37,082 nucleotides of DNA from an uncultured Lachnospiraceae bacterium (GTDB taxonomy: Bacteria > Bacillota > Clostridia > Lachnospirales > Lachnospiraceae). The DNA is taken from positions 1 to 37,082 of the forward strand of contig CANQHX010000010.1 of the NCBI GenBank assembly GCA_947623905.1, read 5' to 3'. The notes beneath the pieces were generated by a model. That model was not told the origin of the DNA. It saw only the letters and a program-made list of their open reading frames with translations, and did no database searches. Position numbers and translations under genes: made by a program. This document shows, piece after piece, positions 23,273-32,264 of the stretch; position 1 is the stretch's first letter, and each line of letters starts with the position of its first letter.

Positions 23273-24652
23273 TCAGTCCCAGTGACGGTCATCCAGAGAA
23301 GTATAGTCCCTGTGATGGCCCACATACTTGTACGCGGGACGGATGATCTTGCCCTGGTTGACCAGCTCCTCCAGCCTGTGAGCGCTCCATCCGGAGATAC
23401 GGGAGATGGCAAACAGGGGCGTGAACAGCTCTGTGGGAATGTCCAGTATGGTATACATCAGACCACTGTAAAAATCTACATTGGCGCACACGGGCTTGAA
23501 CACTCTCCGCCGCTGGGAGATCAGGCGGATGGCGATCCGCTCTACCCGGTCGTAGAGGTTGAATTCATCCATATATCCCTTTTCCGCAGCCAGCCGGCGG
23601 GTATTTTCTTTAAGTATCCGCTCTCTGGGATCGGACAGCGTATACACAGCATGGCCCACGCCGTAGATAAGGCCGCTGTGGTCAAATTCCGCTCTGTCCA
23701 GCACCCTTGTGAGGTACGTCTCCAGGGCGGCCTCGTCCTCCCAGTTGGAGATCTTTTTCTTGATATCCTCAAACATCTGCCGCACCTTCAGGTTGGCACC
23801 GCCATGGCGGGGGCCCTTCAGAGAGGCGATGGACGCCGCAATGGCGGAATATGTATCCGTCCCCGATGAAGTCACCACATGGTTGGTGAAGGTGGAATTG
23901 TTACCGCCGCCATGCTCCGCGTGGAGGATCAGCGCCACGTCCAGCACCCTTGCCTCCAGCTCCGTATATCCGCCCTTCAGGGTCAGCAGGATATTTTCCG
24001 CCGTAGAAAGGTTCTTCTCGGGGGGCCGGATCATCAGGCTGTCCCCGCAGTGAAAATGCCGGTACGCGAAATAGGCGTACACAGCGATCACCGGCAGCTT
24101 GCTGATCAGCTGCAGCGACTGGCGCAGCACATTGGAGGGCGTAGTGTCGTCGGGATTGGCGTCGTAGGAATACAGGGTCAGCACGCTCTTCTGGAGACCG
24201 TTCATCAGATTCTCACTGGGCGCTTTCATGATCACGTCCCGGACAAACTGGCCGGACAGTTCCCTGAGACTTGCCAGCACGCCCACGAACATTCCCAGCT
24301 GGCGGGGCGTGGGCAGCTGTCCGAACAGCAGCAGATACGTGGTTTCCTCAAAAGCGAACCGTCTGTTTTCCGTATCTTTCACAAGAGATTCCACATTATA
24401 CCCCTGATAATACAGCTCGCCGTCTATGGATACCTTCACGCCGTTTTCCGCCCTGGTGGACACCACATCGGAAATCTCGGTCAGACCTGTGAGCACACCT
24501 TTGCCGTTGGCGTCACGCAGTCCCCGCTTTACGTCATATTCCAGATACAGATTGCTGTCGATCTTGCCGGAAGCCATACAGCTTTCCACCAGTTCGTCGA
24601 AGCACTCTTCCATCGCTTCCGTCAGCGCCATCATGGATTCATTGTCACTCAA
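23273..24652 (-). CDS. Citrate/2-methylcitrate synthase family protein
   Basis: Citrate synthase joins acetyl-CoA and oxaloacetate; in anaerobic gut bacteria it mainly supplies glutamate. The protein shows the family blocks GELYYQGYNVESL near residue 80, LILHAEHGGGNNSTF near 240 (catalytic histidine), GPRHGGANLKV near 280 and FYSGLMYTILDIP near 405. The frame is open to 24742, but a promoter at 24741-24769 puts the transcription start just downstream of that ATG. I therefore place the start at the TTG at 24652, with GGAAAGG nine bases upstream, giving 459 residues. It is a single-gene unit ending in a strong terminator. Confidence 0.9.
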   Translation of the reverse strand: MSDNESMMALTEAMEECFDELVESCMASGKIDSNLYLEYDVKRGLRDANGKGVLTGLTEISDVVSTRAENGVKVSIDGELYYQGYNVESLVKDTENRRFAFEETTYLLLFGQLPTPRQLGMFVGVLASLRELSGQFVRDVIMKAPSENLMNGLQKSVLTLYSYDANPDDTTPSNVLRQSLQLISKLPVIAVYAYFAYRHFHCGDSLMIRPPEKNLSTAENILLTLKGGYTELEARVLDVALILHAEHGGGNNSTFTNHVVTSSGTDTYSAIAASIASLKGPRHGGANLKVRQMFEDIKKKISNWEDEAALETYLTRVLDRAEFDHSGLIYGVGHAVYTLSDPRERILKENTRRLAAEKGYMDEFNLYDRVERIAIRLISQRRRVFKPVCANVDFYSGLMYTILDIPTELFTPLFAISRISGWSAHRLEELVNQGKIIRPAYKYVGHHRDYTSLDDRHWD

Positions 24653-24740
24653 GCCTGTCACCCTTTCCCATATCAGAATAAAAGGGCCCTGTTGCGATAC
24701 ACCTTCGTAACCGGCCCGATACATTACCCTATCTTTGTAC

Positions 24741-24769
24741 ATTGTACACTATGGTACCCGAAAAATCAA
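24741..24769 (-). promoter_or_regulatory. Promoter of citrate synthase
   Basis: On the minus strand TTGATT (24764-24769), a 17-base spacer and TACAAT (24741-24746). Transcription would start near 24735, so the leader is about 80 bases. Confidence 0.75.
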
Positions 24770-24847
24770 TACACAAATTGCCGTTCTCCCGCTGTTTCAG
24801 CTGTTTTGGCATAGTTCACCGGCTTTTCCGGCCCTTTCCGGCAGATT

Positions 24848-25462
24848 TTACCGCGCTTCCGGCCATGTGCAGTATGCTTTTATGTGCTGGTACAGCCTGG
24901 CCACAGGCAGTCCCACTACATTATTGTAATCGCCCTCAATGGACCGGATCAGGACGGCGGAGAGACCCTGGATGGCATAGGCGCCGGCCTTGTCCATCGG
25001 TTCTCCCGTGGCGATATAGGAAATCAGCTCTTCCCGGGAAGCCGGATACATATGCACCTTTGTCTCCTCGGCAAACAGAGCGGTCTGTCTCAATCCGGTT
25101 TCCGGCCGCGCCACATATACGGCCACGCCGGTAAATACGCTGTGGGTCCTGCCCTGCAGCAGCGTGAGCATTTCCAGGGCATGGGCTTCGTCCGCAGGTT
25201 TTCCCAATATCCTTCCGTCACAGGCCACAATGGTATCGGCGCCTATGACAAGGCATGGCTTCTGCTGCTGCGCCGCCACCTGGCGGGCTTTCTGATCGGC
25301 CAGTTCCTTCACGATCTGCTCCGGCCGGGTCCCCGTGATCACTTCCTCCCCCTCTGCCGGCTGCACCGTAAAATCCAGTCCGATCTGCGCCAGGAGCTCC
25401 CGGCGGCGGGGCGAAGCAGACGCCAGAACAATAGGAAGCCGTATAGACTCTTCTTGTTGCAT
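24848..25462 (-). CDS. maf: Maf-type nucleoside triphosphate pyrophosphatase
   Basis: Maf proteins hydrolyse non-standard or excess nucleoside triphosphates (dTTP/UTP type or modified bases), and are linked to septum control. The 204-residue protein has the full signature: LASASPRRRELL near residue 12, IGADTIVACDGRILGKP near 73-89, TGEPMDKAGAYAIQG near 157-171 and GDYNNVVGLPVARLY near 182-196. The ATG at 25462 has AAAGGA upstream and a very good promoter at 25495-25523. It stands alone between the recombinase and citrate synthase genes. Confidence 0.95.
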   Translation of the reverse strand: MQQEESIRLPIVLASASPRRRELLAQIGLDFTVQPAEGEEVITGTRPEQIVKELADQKARQVAAQQQKPCLVIGADTIVACDGRILGKPADEAHALEMLTLLQGRTHSVFTGVAVYVARPETGLRQTALFAEETKVHMYPASREELISYIATGEPMDKAGAYAIQGLSAVLIRSIEGDYNNVVGLPVARLYQHIKAYCTWPEAR

Positions 25463-25494
25463 GATCCTAGATCCTTTCCCGAATATTCTCTTAG

Positions 25495-25523
25495 ATTATA
25501 TAAATTTCACCGGATTTTGTAAA
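25495..25523 (-). promoter_or_regulatory. Promoter of maf
   Basis: On the minus strand TTTACA (25518-25523), a 17-base spacer and a perfect TATAAT (25495-25500). The start would be near 25488, leaving a 26-base leader. Confidence 0.8.
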
Positions 25524-25572
25524 GATTTTTCAGATGATCTTTTGATGAAAGAAAAGCTGCGGACAGATCAGA

Positions 25573-26538
25573 TTACAGATTCAGAAGCTCCATCTGCTTC
25601 CGTTTGGATTCCAGATTGGAATGCACATAATAATTTAACGTGATAGACGTGTCTGCGTGGCCGAGGATCTCGCTGAGGCTTTTCACATCAAATCCCACTT
25701 CCACGCACCGGGAGGCAAATGTATGCCGGAGAATGTGAAATTTCACGTCCCGGATACCTGCTTTCCGCAAAAATCGTTTGAAAAAATACTGATACGTGCG
25801 GGGTTCCATTCTCTTCCGGGAGTTGGTCAGGATGTACTCCTCCTCACACCCTTCCTCGTACAGTTCGCTCAGGGCGAACACGACCCGTTTGGGCATGGGG
25901 ATGCACCGGTTGGAGGCGGAGGACTTGGGCGTGTCGATCACCACCTCCGTCTTTTTGCCCCCGCCCTGGTCAGGAGAATGATAGATCCGCTGAATGGTCC
26001 TGCGCACGTACAGCACTTCATGCTCCAGATCCACATCGCTCCACTTGAGGGCGCAGACTTCTCCGAGGCGCAGTCCCATATACATGCAGATCAGCACCCC
26101 TGCACACCGGCTGGCCCAGATGGGAAGATACCGGCAGGCCAGTTCCATTTTTTCCAGTTCTTCCAGTGAAAGTATATCATATTCCTTTTTTTCCGCTTTG
26201 GGACAGACCACATTCTGGGGTCTGGTAAGCACCGCGTATTCATTCTGCGCATACAGCATCACTGATTTTACGATACAGCATATGTCCCGGATGGTCTTGC
26301 TGCTCAGCCCGCCTGTCTGATCCAGACGTCCGTGCTGCATCTTGTCAAATACAAATTCATTTAATTTTACTGATGTGAGCTCCTTGAGCTTCAGATGGCC
26401 CATGGACGGAAGAATATGTTTTTCCATAAGCCTGTAATAATTGGCATATGTAGACTGCTTGATGCACAGCCGCTTCATGCGCAGCCACTCACTGCATACT
26501 TCAGAGAAATATTTATCTTGTGCCTGGTCGTTGTTCAT
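25573..26538 (-). CDS. Tyrosine recombinase / site-specific integrase
   Basis: A 321-residue DNA strand-exchange enzyme of the phage-integrase family. The N-terminal SAM-like DNA-binding domain (about residues 10-95) is followed by the catalytic domain with the arginine in MGLRLGEVCALKW, the HxxR box in FHILRHTFASR, the second histidine in LGHADTSITLNYY and the tyrosine nucleophile in NYYVHS. So all expected catalytic residues are present. The ATG at 26538 has AAAGGAG four bases upstream; the frame above it runs into the groEL terminator. No excisionase, relaxase or phage gene lies nearby and no att repeats were found. It could be a relic of a mobile element or a resident recombinase with a distant target. 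Confidence 0.92.
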   Translation of the reverse strand: MNNDQAQDKYFSEVCSEWLRMKRLCIKQSTYANYYRLMEKHILPSMGHLKLKELTSVKLNEFVFDKMQHGRLDQTGGLSSKTIRDICCIVKSVMLYAQNEYAVLTRPQNVVCPKAEKKEYDILSLEELEKMELACRYLPIWASRCAGVLICMYMGLRLGEVCALKWSDVDLEHEVLYVRRTIQRIYHSPDQGGGKKTEVVIDTPKSSASNRCIPMPKRVVFALSELYEEGCEEEYILTNSRKRMEPRTYQYFFKRFLRKAGIRDVKFHILRHTFASRCVEVGFDVKSLSEILGHADTSITLNYYVHSNLESKRKQMELLNL

Positions 26539-26569
26539 GTTTCTCCTTTCCGCGCTTTCTATCCGCGCT

Positions 26570-26594
26570 TCGGCAGCCAGAACCTGCTGCCCGA
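26570..26594. repeat. Small inverted repeat before the recombinase gene
   Basis: The arms TCGGCAGC and GCTGCCCGA pair with one bulged base around AGAACCT. It lies between the recombinase start and the groEL terminator. It may only be an mRNA hairpin, though inverted repeats beside a recombinase gene are sometimes its binding sites. Confidence 0.4.
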
Positions 26595-26599
26595 AAAAC

Positions 26600-26640
26600 A
26601 AAAAAAGTGCAACTCAAATAAATTGAATTGCACTTTTTTT
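26600..26640 (-). terminator. Terminator after groEL
   Basis: The arms AAAAAAGTGCAA and TTGCACTTTTTT pair perfectly with extra AT pairs inside. U-runs flank both sides. It closes the groESL mRNA about 95 bases past the groEL stop and sits upstream of the recombinase gene. Confidence 0.92.
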
Positions 26641-26735
26641 ATTGAATTATTTGTTTCAATTACTGTTTACAACGCCACGCAGCTTTTCCTTCTCTTTTGT
26701 TATAGCAGTACATGACAGCCGTTGTCAATACGTTT

Positions 26736-28388
<1,653 letters not shown>

Positions 28389-28435
28389 TCATTCTTTTCA
28401 AAAGCAGCGATTTCATGCAGAACCATTTCCGGCAG

Positions 28436-28723
28436 TCAGTCTTCCACGATAGCCAGGATGTCGCTCTGCTTCACAACGATATACTCCTCGTCGCCCAGCT
28501 TCACTTCCGTGCCGGCATACTTGGAATAGATGACCTGGTCACCCTCCTTCACCTGCATGGTCACTTCCTTGCCGTCCACCATGCCGCCGGGGCCTACTGC
28601 GATGACTTCGGCCTGCTGAGGCTTTTCCTGAGACTGGGATGTGAGTACGATACCGGATTTGGTCGTCACTTCTGCTTCTTTCTGTTTGATCACAACGCGA
28701 TCGCCCAAAGGAACTAACTTCAT
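28436..28723 (-). CDS. groES: Co-chaperonin GroES
   Basis: GroES caps the GroEL ring. The 95-residue protein begins MKLVPLGDRVVIKQKEAE, with a mobile loop TTKSGIVLTSQSQEKP at about 19-34 and the conserved end DEEYIVVKQSDILAIVED. The ATG at 28723 has GGAGGAG six bases upstream, so the longer frame to 28762 is not used. The promoter is at 28775-28803. Confidence 0.98.
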   Translation of the reverse strand: MKLVPLGDRVVIKQKEAEVTTKSGIVLTSQSQEKPQQAEVIAVGPGGMVDGKEVTMQVKEGDQVIYSKYAGTEVKLGDEEYIVVKQSDILAIVED

Positions 28724-28748
28724 ATTGATCTCCTCCATCATTAAAATT

Positions 28749-28803
28749 GCTTGTTTTCTCAAGCGCCATGGTATATTTTACCGTTTCCAAATCCTGTTGT
28801 CAA
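28749..28803 (-). promoter_or_regulatory. Promoter and leader hairpin of groESL
   Basis: On the minus strand TTGACA (28798-28803), a 17-base spacer and TAAAAT (28775-28780) form a strong sigma-A promoter, with a start near 28768. A hairpin GCTTG-N6-CAAGC (28749-28764) lies right at the beginning of the mRNA. The usual CIRCE repeat for HrcA (TTAGCACTC-N9-GAGTGCTAA) is not present, nor a clear CtsR repeat. Confidence 0.75.
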
Positions 28804-28849
28804 TACCTTTTAGTATATTTGTTCTATTTATGATATAACTAATGCAATC

Positions 28850-29032
28850 AAATGCATATATGTCTCTGCGGTGCCGGTACGGGTGCCTGCCGGACCCGCT
28901 CCCGCTTCGTGAAAAGCGCAGCGGATACTAAAGTCCGGGGCCCCCTTTGGGAACCCCCGGACTAAGTACCGGCGCTTTTCAAGAGTCCGGACAGACACCC
29001 ATACCGGCCTTGCGGAGACATATATACCATTT
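28850..29032. repeat. Long imperfect palindrome (about 183 bp), possible MITE-like element
   Basis: The left arm begins AAATGCATATATGTCTC and the right arm, read on the minus strand, begins AAATGGTATATATGTCTC. Inside, GCCGGTACGGGTG faces GCCGGTATGGGTG, then CCGGAC faces CCGGAC and GTGAAAAGCGC faces TTGAAAAGCGC. The core at 28932-28963 is a 9-base hairpin AGTCCGGGG/CCCCGGACT. The arms match over most of their length with a few mismatches and small gaps. No coding frame fits it. It lies in the 430-base stretch between groES and the acetyltransferase remnant. It may be a non-autonomous insertion repeat or a structured RNA. Confidence 0.8.
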
Positions 29033-29097
29033 AAATTACTTTAAAAAATTCCTTTCCTGTGCGTATATTCCTGTAAATGCTGTCCATACTATGAACA

Positions 29098-29197
29098 GAA
29101 GCCGATACATCCCACCGGCTTCCGCAAAAGATAAGATAATATACTTATCCTCCCCTTTGCCCCCAGATGCCGGTAAATACGGCGTTTGGGGGTTTTT
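29098..29197 (+). terminator. Orphan plus-strand hairpin and terminator
   Basis: A first hairpin GAAGCCG/CGGCTTC (29098-29122) is followed by a stem CCCCCA/TGGGGG with inner GCCG/CGGC and then TTTTT (29160-29197). The U-run is on the plus strand, but no plus-strand gene lies upstream. It could end a small RNA or be left over from a lost gene; on the minus strand it follows the acetyltransferase remnant but lacks a U-run. Confidence 0.6.
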
Positions 29198-29469
29198 CAG
29201 ATTTCCAGGAAATATTTGCTGGATATCTTCTTAAATCCCACTTTTTCATAAATATGCGCTGCAGCCGGCGTGTTTGTTGTCAATGTGATGTCATTAATCA
29301 AGTGTTCCCGGATATGATCTTTTGTGATCTCAGAAAACGGACCGGCATACACAGAAAAATCTTTATTTAAAGTACGATTCCAGTCCTCCACCTGCATCTC
29401 AACCCTTAAGCTGACAATGTCGTCTATGTTTTCATCCTTTGCGATTATGATCTGCATACCATTTCCCAT
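29197..29469 (-). pseudogene. GNAT acetyltransferase remnant with internal deletion
   Basis: An open frame of 90 residues that joins the N-terminal part of a GNAT acetyltransferase (IIIAKDENIDDIVSLRVEMQ, EDWNRTLNKDF, EHLIN) directly to its C-terminal part (DITLTTNTPAAAHIYEKVGF). The usual middle of about 65-70 residues, including the acetyl-CoA loop of the RxxGxG type, is missing, so the product should not bind acetyl-CoA. The deletion is in frame. It lies 23 bases after the DUF554 gene and may still be transcribed. A starting ATG at 29469 has AAAGGA upstream at a long distance. Confidence 0.75.
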
Positions 29470-29492
29470 TTATTAGCAAATCCTTTCATGTA

Positions 29493-30218
29493 TCAAAATG
29501 TCCACGGCAGATACGCGGCGATCACAGCAAGTATCACGGCGGGAAGCATGTTCGCGACCCGTATGGTCTTCCCCCACACAAGATTCACGCCCACGCAGAA
29601 AATAAGTATGGAACCTATAAGAGAAAGGCTTGCTATTGCCGAATCTGTCATGATCGGGGAAACCAGATGGGCAAGCACTGTAATGACGCCTTCAAAAACG
29701 AAGACCGGTATCGCAGAAAAAACACAGCCTTTTCCGAGGGAGGAAGTCATAACGGCTACGATAATGAAATCCAATACCGCTTTTACCGCGAGGGTGGAAT
29801 AATCGCCCAAGATCCCGTCCTGAATAGCGCCTACGATCGCCATAGCGCCGATGCACACGGTCAGGGAGGCGGTGACAAACGCGGTTACAAACTGCTTATC
29901 TCCACTGTTCCCGGTTTTTTCTTTCAGCCATTCTCCAAAACGTTCAAATCCTTTTTCAATCCCGGCCAATTCGCCGATGATCGTGCCCAGCGTAAGGCAA
30001 AGTACTACCAGCATGGATCTGCCGCTCACGATCGCATTGCCATCGATCCGCATCATTCCCTGCATGGCGCCTGCAATCGCGATAAACATTACACTGATGC
30101 CGCATGTCCGGCTCAGCGCCGCCTGCTGCTCCTGCCGGAACAGTTTTCCGGTAAAATGGCCAACTGCTCCGCCGGCCGCGATAGCCGCGCAATTTATTAT
30201 CGTTCCCAAACCGATCAT
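29493..30218 (-). CDS. DUF554-family membrane protein
   Basis: A 241-residue protein with about seven membrane helices, of the YqgA/YdfK family of unknown function. It opens MIGLGTIINCAAIAAGGAVG and includes LCLTLGTIIGELAGIEKG near residue 80 and a conserved GAMAIVGAIQDG near 133, both typical. The ATG at 30218 has GGAGGAG seven bases upstream, although the frame runs on to 30365. A strong promoter and a palindrome lie at 30287-30335. The acetyltransferase remnant follows. Confidence 0.88.
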   Translation of the reverse strand: MIGLGTIINCAAIAAGGAVGHFTGKLFRQEQQAALSRTCGISVMFIAIAGAMQGMMRIDGNAIVSGRSMLVVLCLTLGTIIGELAGIEKGFERFGEWLKEKTGNSGDKQFVTAFVTASLTVCIGAMAIVGAIQDGILGDYSTLAVKAVLDFIIVAVMTSSLGKGCVFSAIPVFVFEGVITVLAHLVSPIMTDSAIASLSLIGSILIFCVGVNLVWGKTIRVANMLPAVILAVIAAYLPWTF

Positions 30219-30286
30219 GTTCTGTCTCCTCCACAACCTCCGATTTCGCGGCAGGGCTTTCATGATGTATTCTCCCATCCCTGCGC

Positions 30287-30335
30287 GATAAAGTATAGTT
30301 TGCTTTATCATAGCAAAAACAAGCCGCACTTTCAA
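30287..30335 (-). promoter_or_regulatory. Promoter with overlapping palindrome before the DUF554 gene
   Basis: On the minus strand TTGAAA (30330-30335), a 17-base spacer and TATGAT (30307-30312) make a good promoter with a start near 30300. The perfect inverted repeat GATAAAG-N9-CTTTATC (30287-30309) covers the -10 box and the start, as expected for a repressor site. The regulator is not known. Confidence 0.7.
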
Positions 30336-30416
30336 CCGCGCAGATGCAGCCCCCGGCAATGCCATATCTCCCGGTCACCCGGCCTGTTTACCGGTCTTTA
30401 TCACATCTCGCTCCCA

Positions 30417-30450
30417 ATTGTAAACCTTTGAATTATAAATGGTTGACAAT
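30417..30450. promoter_or_regulatory. BirA operator (biotin repressor site) before bioY
   Basis: ATTGTAAACC-N14-GGTTGACAAT is an inverted repeat with nine of ten bases matching, and agrees closely with the known BirA site TTGTAAACC...GGTTTACAA. The right arm includes the -35 box TTGACA of the bioY promoter, so BirA-biotinyl-AMP would block the polymerase when biotin is plentiful. No birA gene is in the window. Confidence 0.85.
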
Positions 30451-30471
30451 TTTTCTGTTTCATAGTACAAT
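30443..30471 (+). promoter_or_regulatory. Promoter of bioY
   Basis: TTGACA (30443-30448), a 17-base spacer and TACAAT (30466-30471) form a near-consensus promoter whose -35 box lies in the BirA operator. Confidence 0.88.
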
Positions 30472-30503
30472 CCATTTCAAAATACGAAAAGGAGTACATA
30501 TCT

Positions 30504-31045
30504 ATGGAAGCAACCACACATTTTTCCGCCAGGGACCTGGCCTACACCGCTGTGTTCGCGGCTCTGCTGGCCATCTGCTCCTGGATCTCCATTCCCACCG
30601 CTGTTCCCTTTACCATGCAGACCTTCGGCGTCTTTCTCACTATGGGGCTTCTGGGAGGCAAAAGGGGCACCGCCGCGGTGGTAGTGTTCCTCCTCATGGC
30701 CGCCCTGGGCATTCCCGTGCTGGCCGGATTTACCGGCGGGGTATTCTCTTCGGCCCCACCGGCGGATACATCCTGGGCTTCCTGCTCACCGCCCTTCTCA
30801 TGTGGGGCATGGAGCGTTTTTTCGGAAAGAGCCTGAAGCTCCTCGCCCTGGGCATGGTCCTGGGGCTGCTGGTGTGCTATCTGTTCGGCACCGTCTGGTA
30901 TGTGATCACATACAGCGCCGCCAACGGTCCGGTGGGGATCATGACCGCTCTCGCGTGGTGCGTATTTCCCTACATCATACCGGATCTGGCAAAAACAGGC
31001 CTGGCCCTTCTGCTCACTGCCCGGCTCCGCCCCTATGTCCGGTAA
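30504..31045 (+). pseudogene. bioY: Biotin transporter BioY, frameshifted
   Basis: BioY is the substrate-binding membrane subunit of the ECF-type biotin importer. The frame from the ATG at 30504 encodes the N-terminal half with PTAVPFTMQTFGVFLTMGLLGGKRG and IPVLAGFTGG. It then goes off frame, while the second frame continues with ILFGPTGGYILGFLLTALLM to a stop at 31045. The join is at about 30738-30752; a loss of one or four bases there would restore both halves of a protein of about 180 residues, the usual length. The start has AAAGGAG nine bases upstream and the BirA-controlled promoter in front. Either a true inactivation or a sequencing error; the rest of the gene looks intact. Confidence 0.9.
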
Positions 31046-31427
31046 CGTATATTCATTCCGTCCCCACCACGGCATGTGTCTGGCCTATTTCGCCGGCCAC
31101 GGCTATGACAGCCGCTTTACGGCACATATGGAGCATCTCCTGACCGTCCTCACGCCGGAGACCAGGATCCGCCTTACCATTGGCACAGATATCGTATGCG
31201 CCGCCTGTCCCAACAATCTGGACGATGTATGCCACAAGCCCCGGCTGGTGGCCGCTTATGACCGGGCCGTATTGTCCCGCTGCGGACTCTCCGAAGGACA
31301 GGTGCTTTCCTTCCGCCGGTTCACTGATCTGGTGGGAGAACACATCCTGGCGCCCGGGCTGCGGGCCACTATCTGTGGCGGGTGCCAGTGGAACGGCATA
31401 TGCAGCAGCCAGCCCGGCTGGTGGTAA
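31035..31427 (+). CDS. DUF1284 domain protein, cysteine-rich
   Basis: A 130-residue protein of unknown function matching DUF1284: it starts with SFRPHHGMCLAYFAGHGYD and has two cysteine clusters, CAACPNN...C near residues 55-66 and CGGCQWNGIC near 114-123. The conserved cysteines and histidines suggest bound metal, perhaps iron-sulfur or zinc. It overlaps the end of bioY by 11 bases and has no clear ribosome site, so it was probably translated by coupling with bioY; the bioY frameshift may therefore lower its expression. A link with biotin metabolism is only inferred. Confidence 0.82.
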   Translation: MSGNVYSFRPHHGMCLAYFAGHGYDSRFTAHMEHLLTVLTPETRIRLTIGTDIVCAACPNNLDDVCHKPRLVAAYDRAVLSRCGLSEGQVLSFRRFTDLVGEHILAPGLRATICGGCQWNGICSSQPGWW

Positions 31428-31472
31428 AACAGAAAACAACTGTATCTTTGCTGTACAATTCCCCTCTTTCTG

Positions 31473-31528
31473 TGGTAAAATGATAAAAAGCGACCCCCGG
31501 CAGGCGCCGGACCATCTGGCTGTCCGGC
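31473..31528 (+). promoter_or_regulatory. Extended -10 promoter and leader hairpin of upp
   Basis: TGGTAAAAT (31473-31481) is an extended -10 box without a good -35 box. About 25 bases later the mRNA has a perfect hairpin, GCCGGAC-N9-GTCCGGC (31506-31528). The leader would be about 125 bases, long enough for some control. No known pyrimidine attenuator motif was recognised. Confidence 0.45.
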
Positions 31529-31612
31529 CCGTGCGCTTTCCTGCACAAAACAGGATCTGCCGTCCACGATCCTCTTTACACTACAAAAGAACGTTAGAAC
31601 GGAGGGAATTCC

Positions 31613-32242
31613 ATGGAAAATGTAACCGTACTGTCTCATCCGCTGATCCAGCACAAAATATCCCGGCTGCGGGATAAGAACACCGGAACCAATGAATTCC
31701 GCTCTCTTGTGGAAGAGATCGCCATGCTCATGGCGTATGAAGCGCTGAGCGATCTTCCCACGGAAAATATCGAGGTAGAAACGCCTATTGAGAAATGCAT
31801 GACGCCGGTGATCGCCGGCCGGAAGCTGGCCATCGTCCCCATTCTCCGGGCAGGACTTGGCATGGTCAGCGGCATCACCGCCCTGGTGCCCACCGCAAAG
31901 ATCGGGCACATCGGACTGTACCGGGATGAGAAAACATTTGAACCCCACGAATACTACTGTAAGCTGCCAAGCCCCATTGAGGAGCGGACCATCGTCGTGA
32001 CAGACCCCATGCTGGCCACCGGCGGCTCCGCCATTGCCGCTGTAAATTTCATCAAGCAGCACGGCGGCCGGACCATCAAATTCCTCAGCATCATCGCCGC
32101 TCCGGAGGGACTGGAAAAGCTTCACGCCGCCCATCCCGACATACAGATCTATGTGGGACACCTGGACGACGGCCTGACAGAAAAAGCTTACATCCGCCCG
32201 GGCCTGGGGGATGCAGGAGATCGGATCTTCGGCACGAAATAA
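31613..32242 (+). CDS. upp: Uracil phosphoribosyltransferase
   Basis: Upp salvages uracil by joining it to PRPP to make UMP. The 209-residue protein has the PRPP-binding motif [16 protein letters not shown] near residues 127-142, the early block [16 protein letters not shown] and the uracil-binding end with [29 protein letters not shown] sequence near 180-205. The ATG at 31613 has CGGAGGG seven bases upstream. It is followed by a strong bidirectional terminator. Confidence 0.97.
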   Translation: MENVTVLSHPLIQHKISRLRDKNTGTNEFRSLVEEIAMLMAYEALSDLPTENIEVETPIEKCMTPVIAGRKLAIVPILRAGLGMVSGITALVPTAKIGHIGLYRDEKTFEPHEYYCKLPSPIEERTIVVTDPMLATGGSAIAAVNFIKQHGGRTIKFLSIIAAPEGLEKLHAAHPDIQIYVGHLDDGLTEKAYIRPGLGDAGDRIFGTK

Positions 32243-32264
32243 CTTCACGGCAGAACACTGCTTA

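Noticed and set aside
24653..24742. Citrate synthase start at 24742
   Set aside because: The predicted transcription start is near 24735, downstream of this ATG, and there is no ribosome site before it.
28724..28860. CIRCE element before groES
   Set aside because: I looked for TTAGCACTC and GAGTGCTAA and found neither; only a short unrelated hairpin is present.
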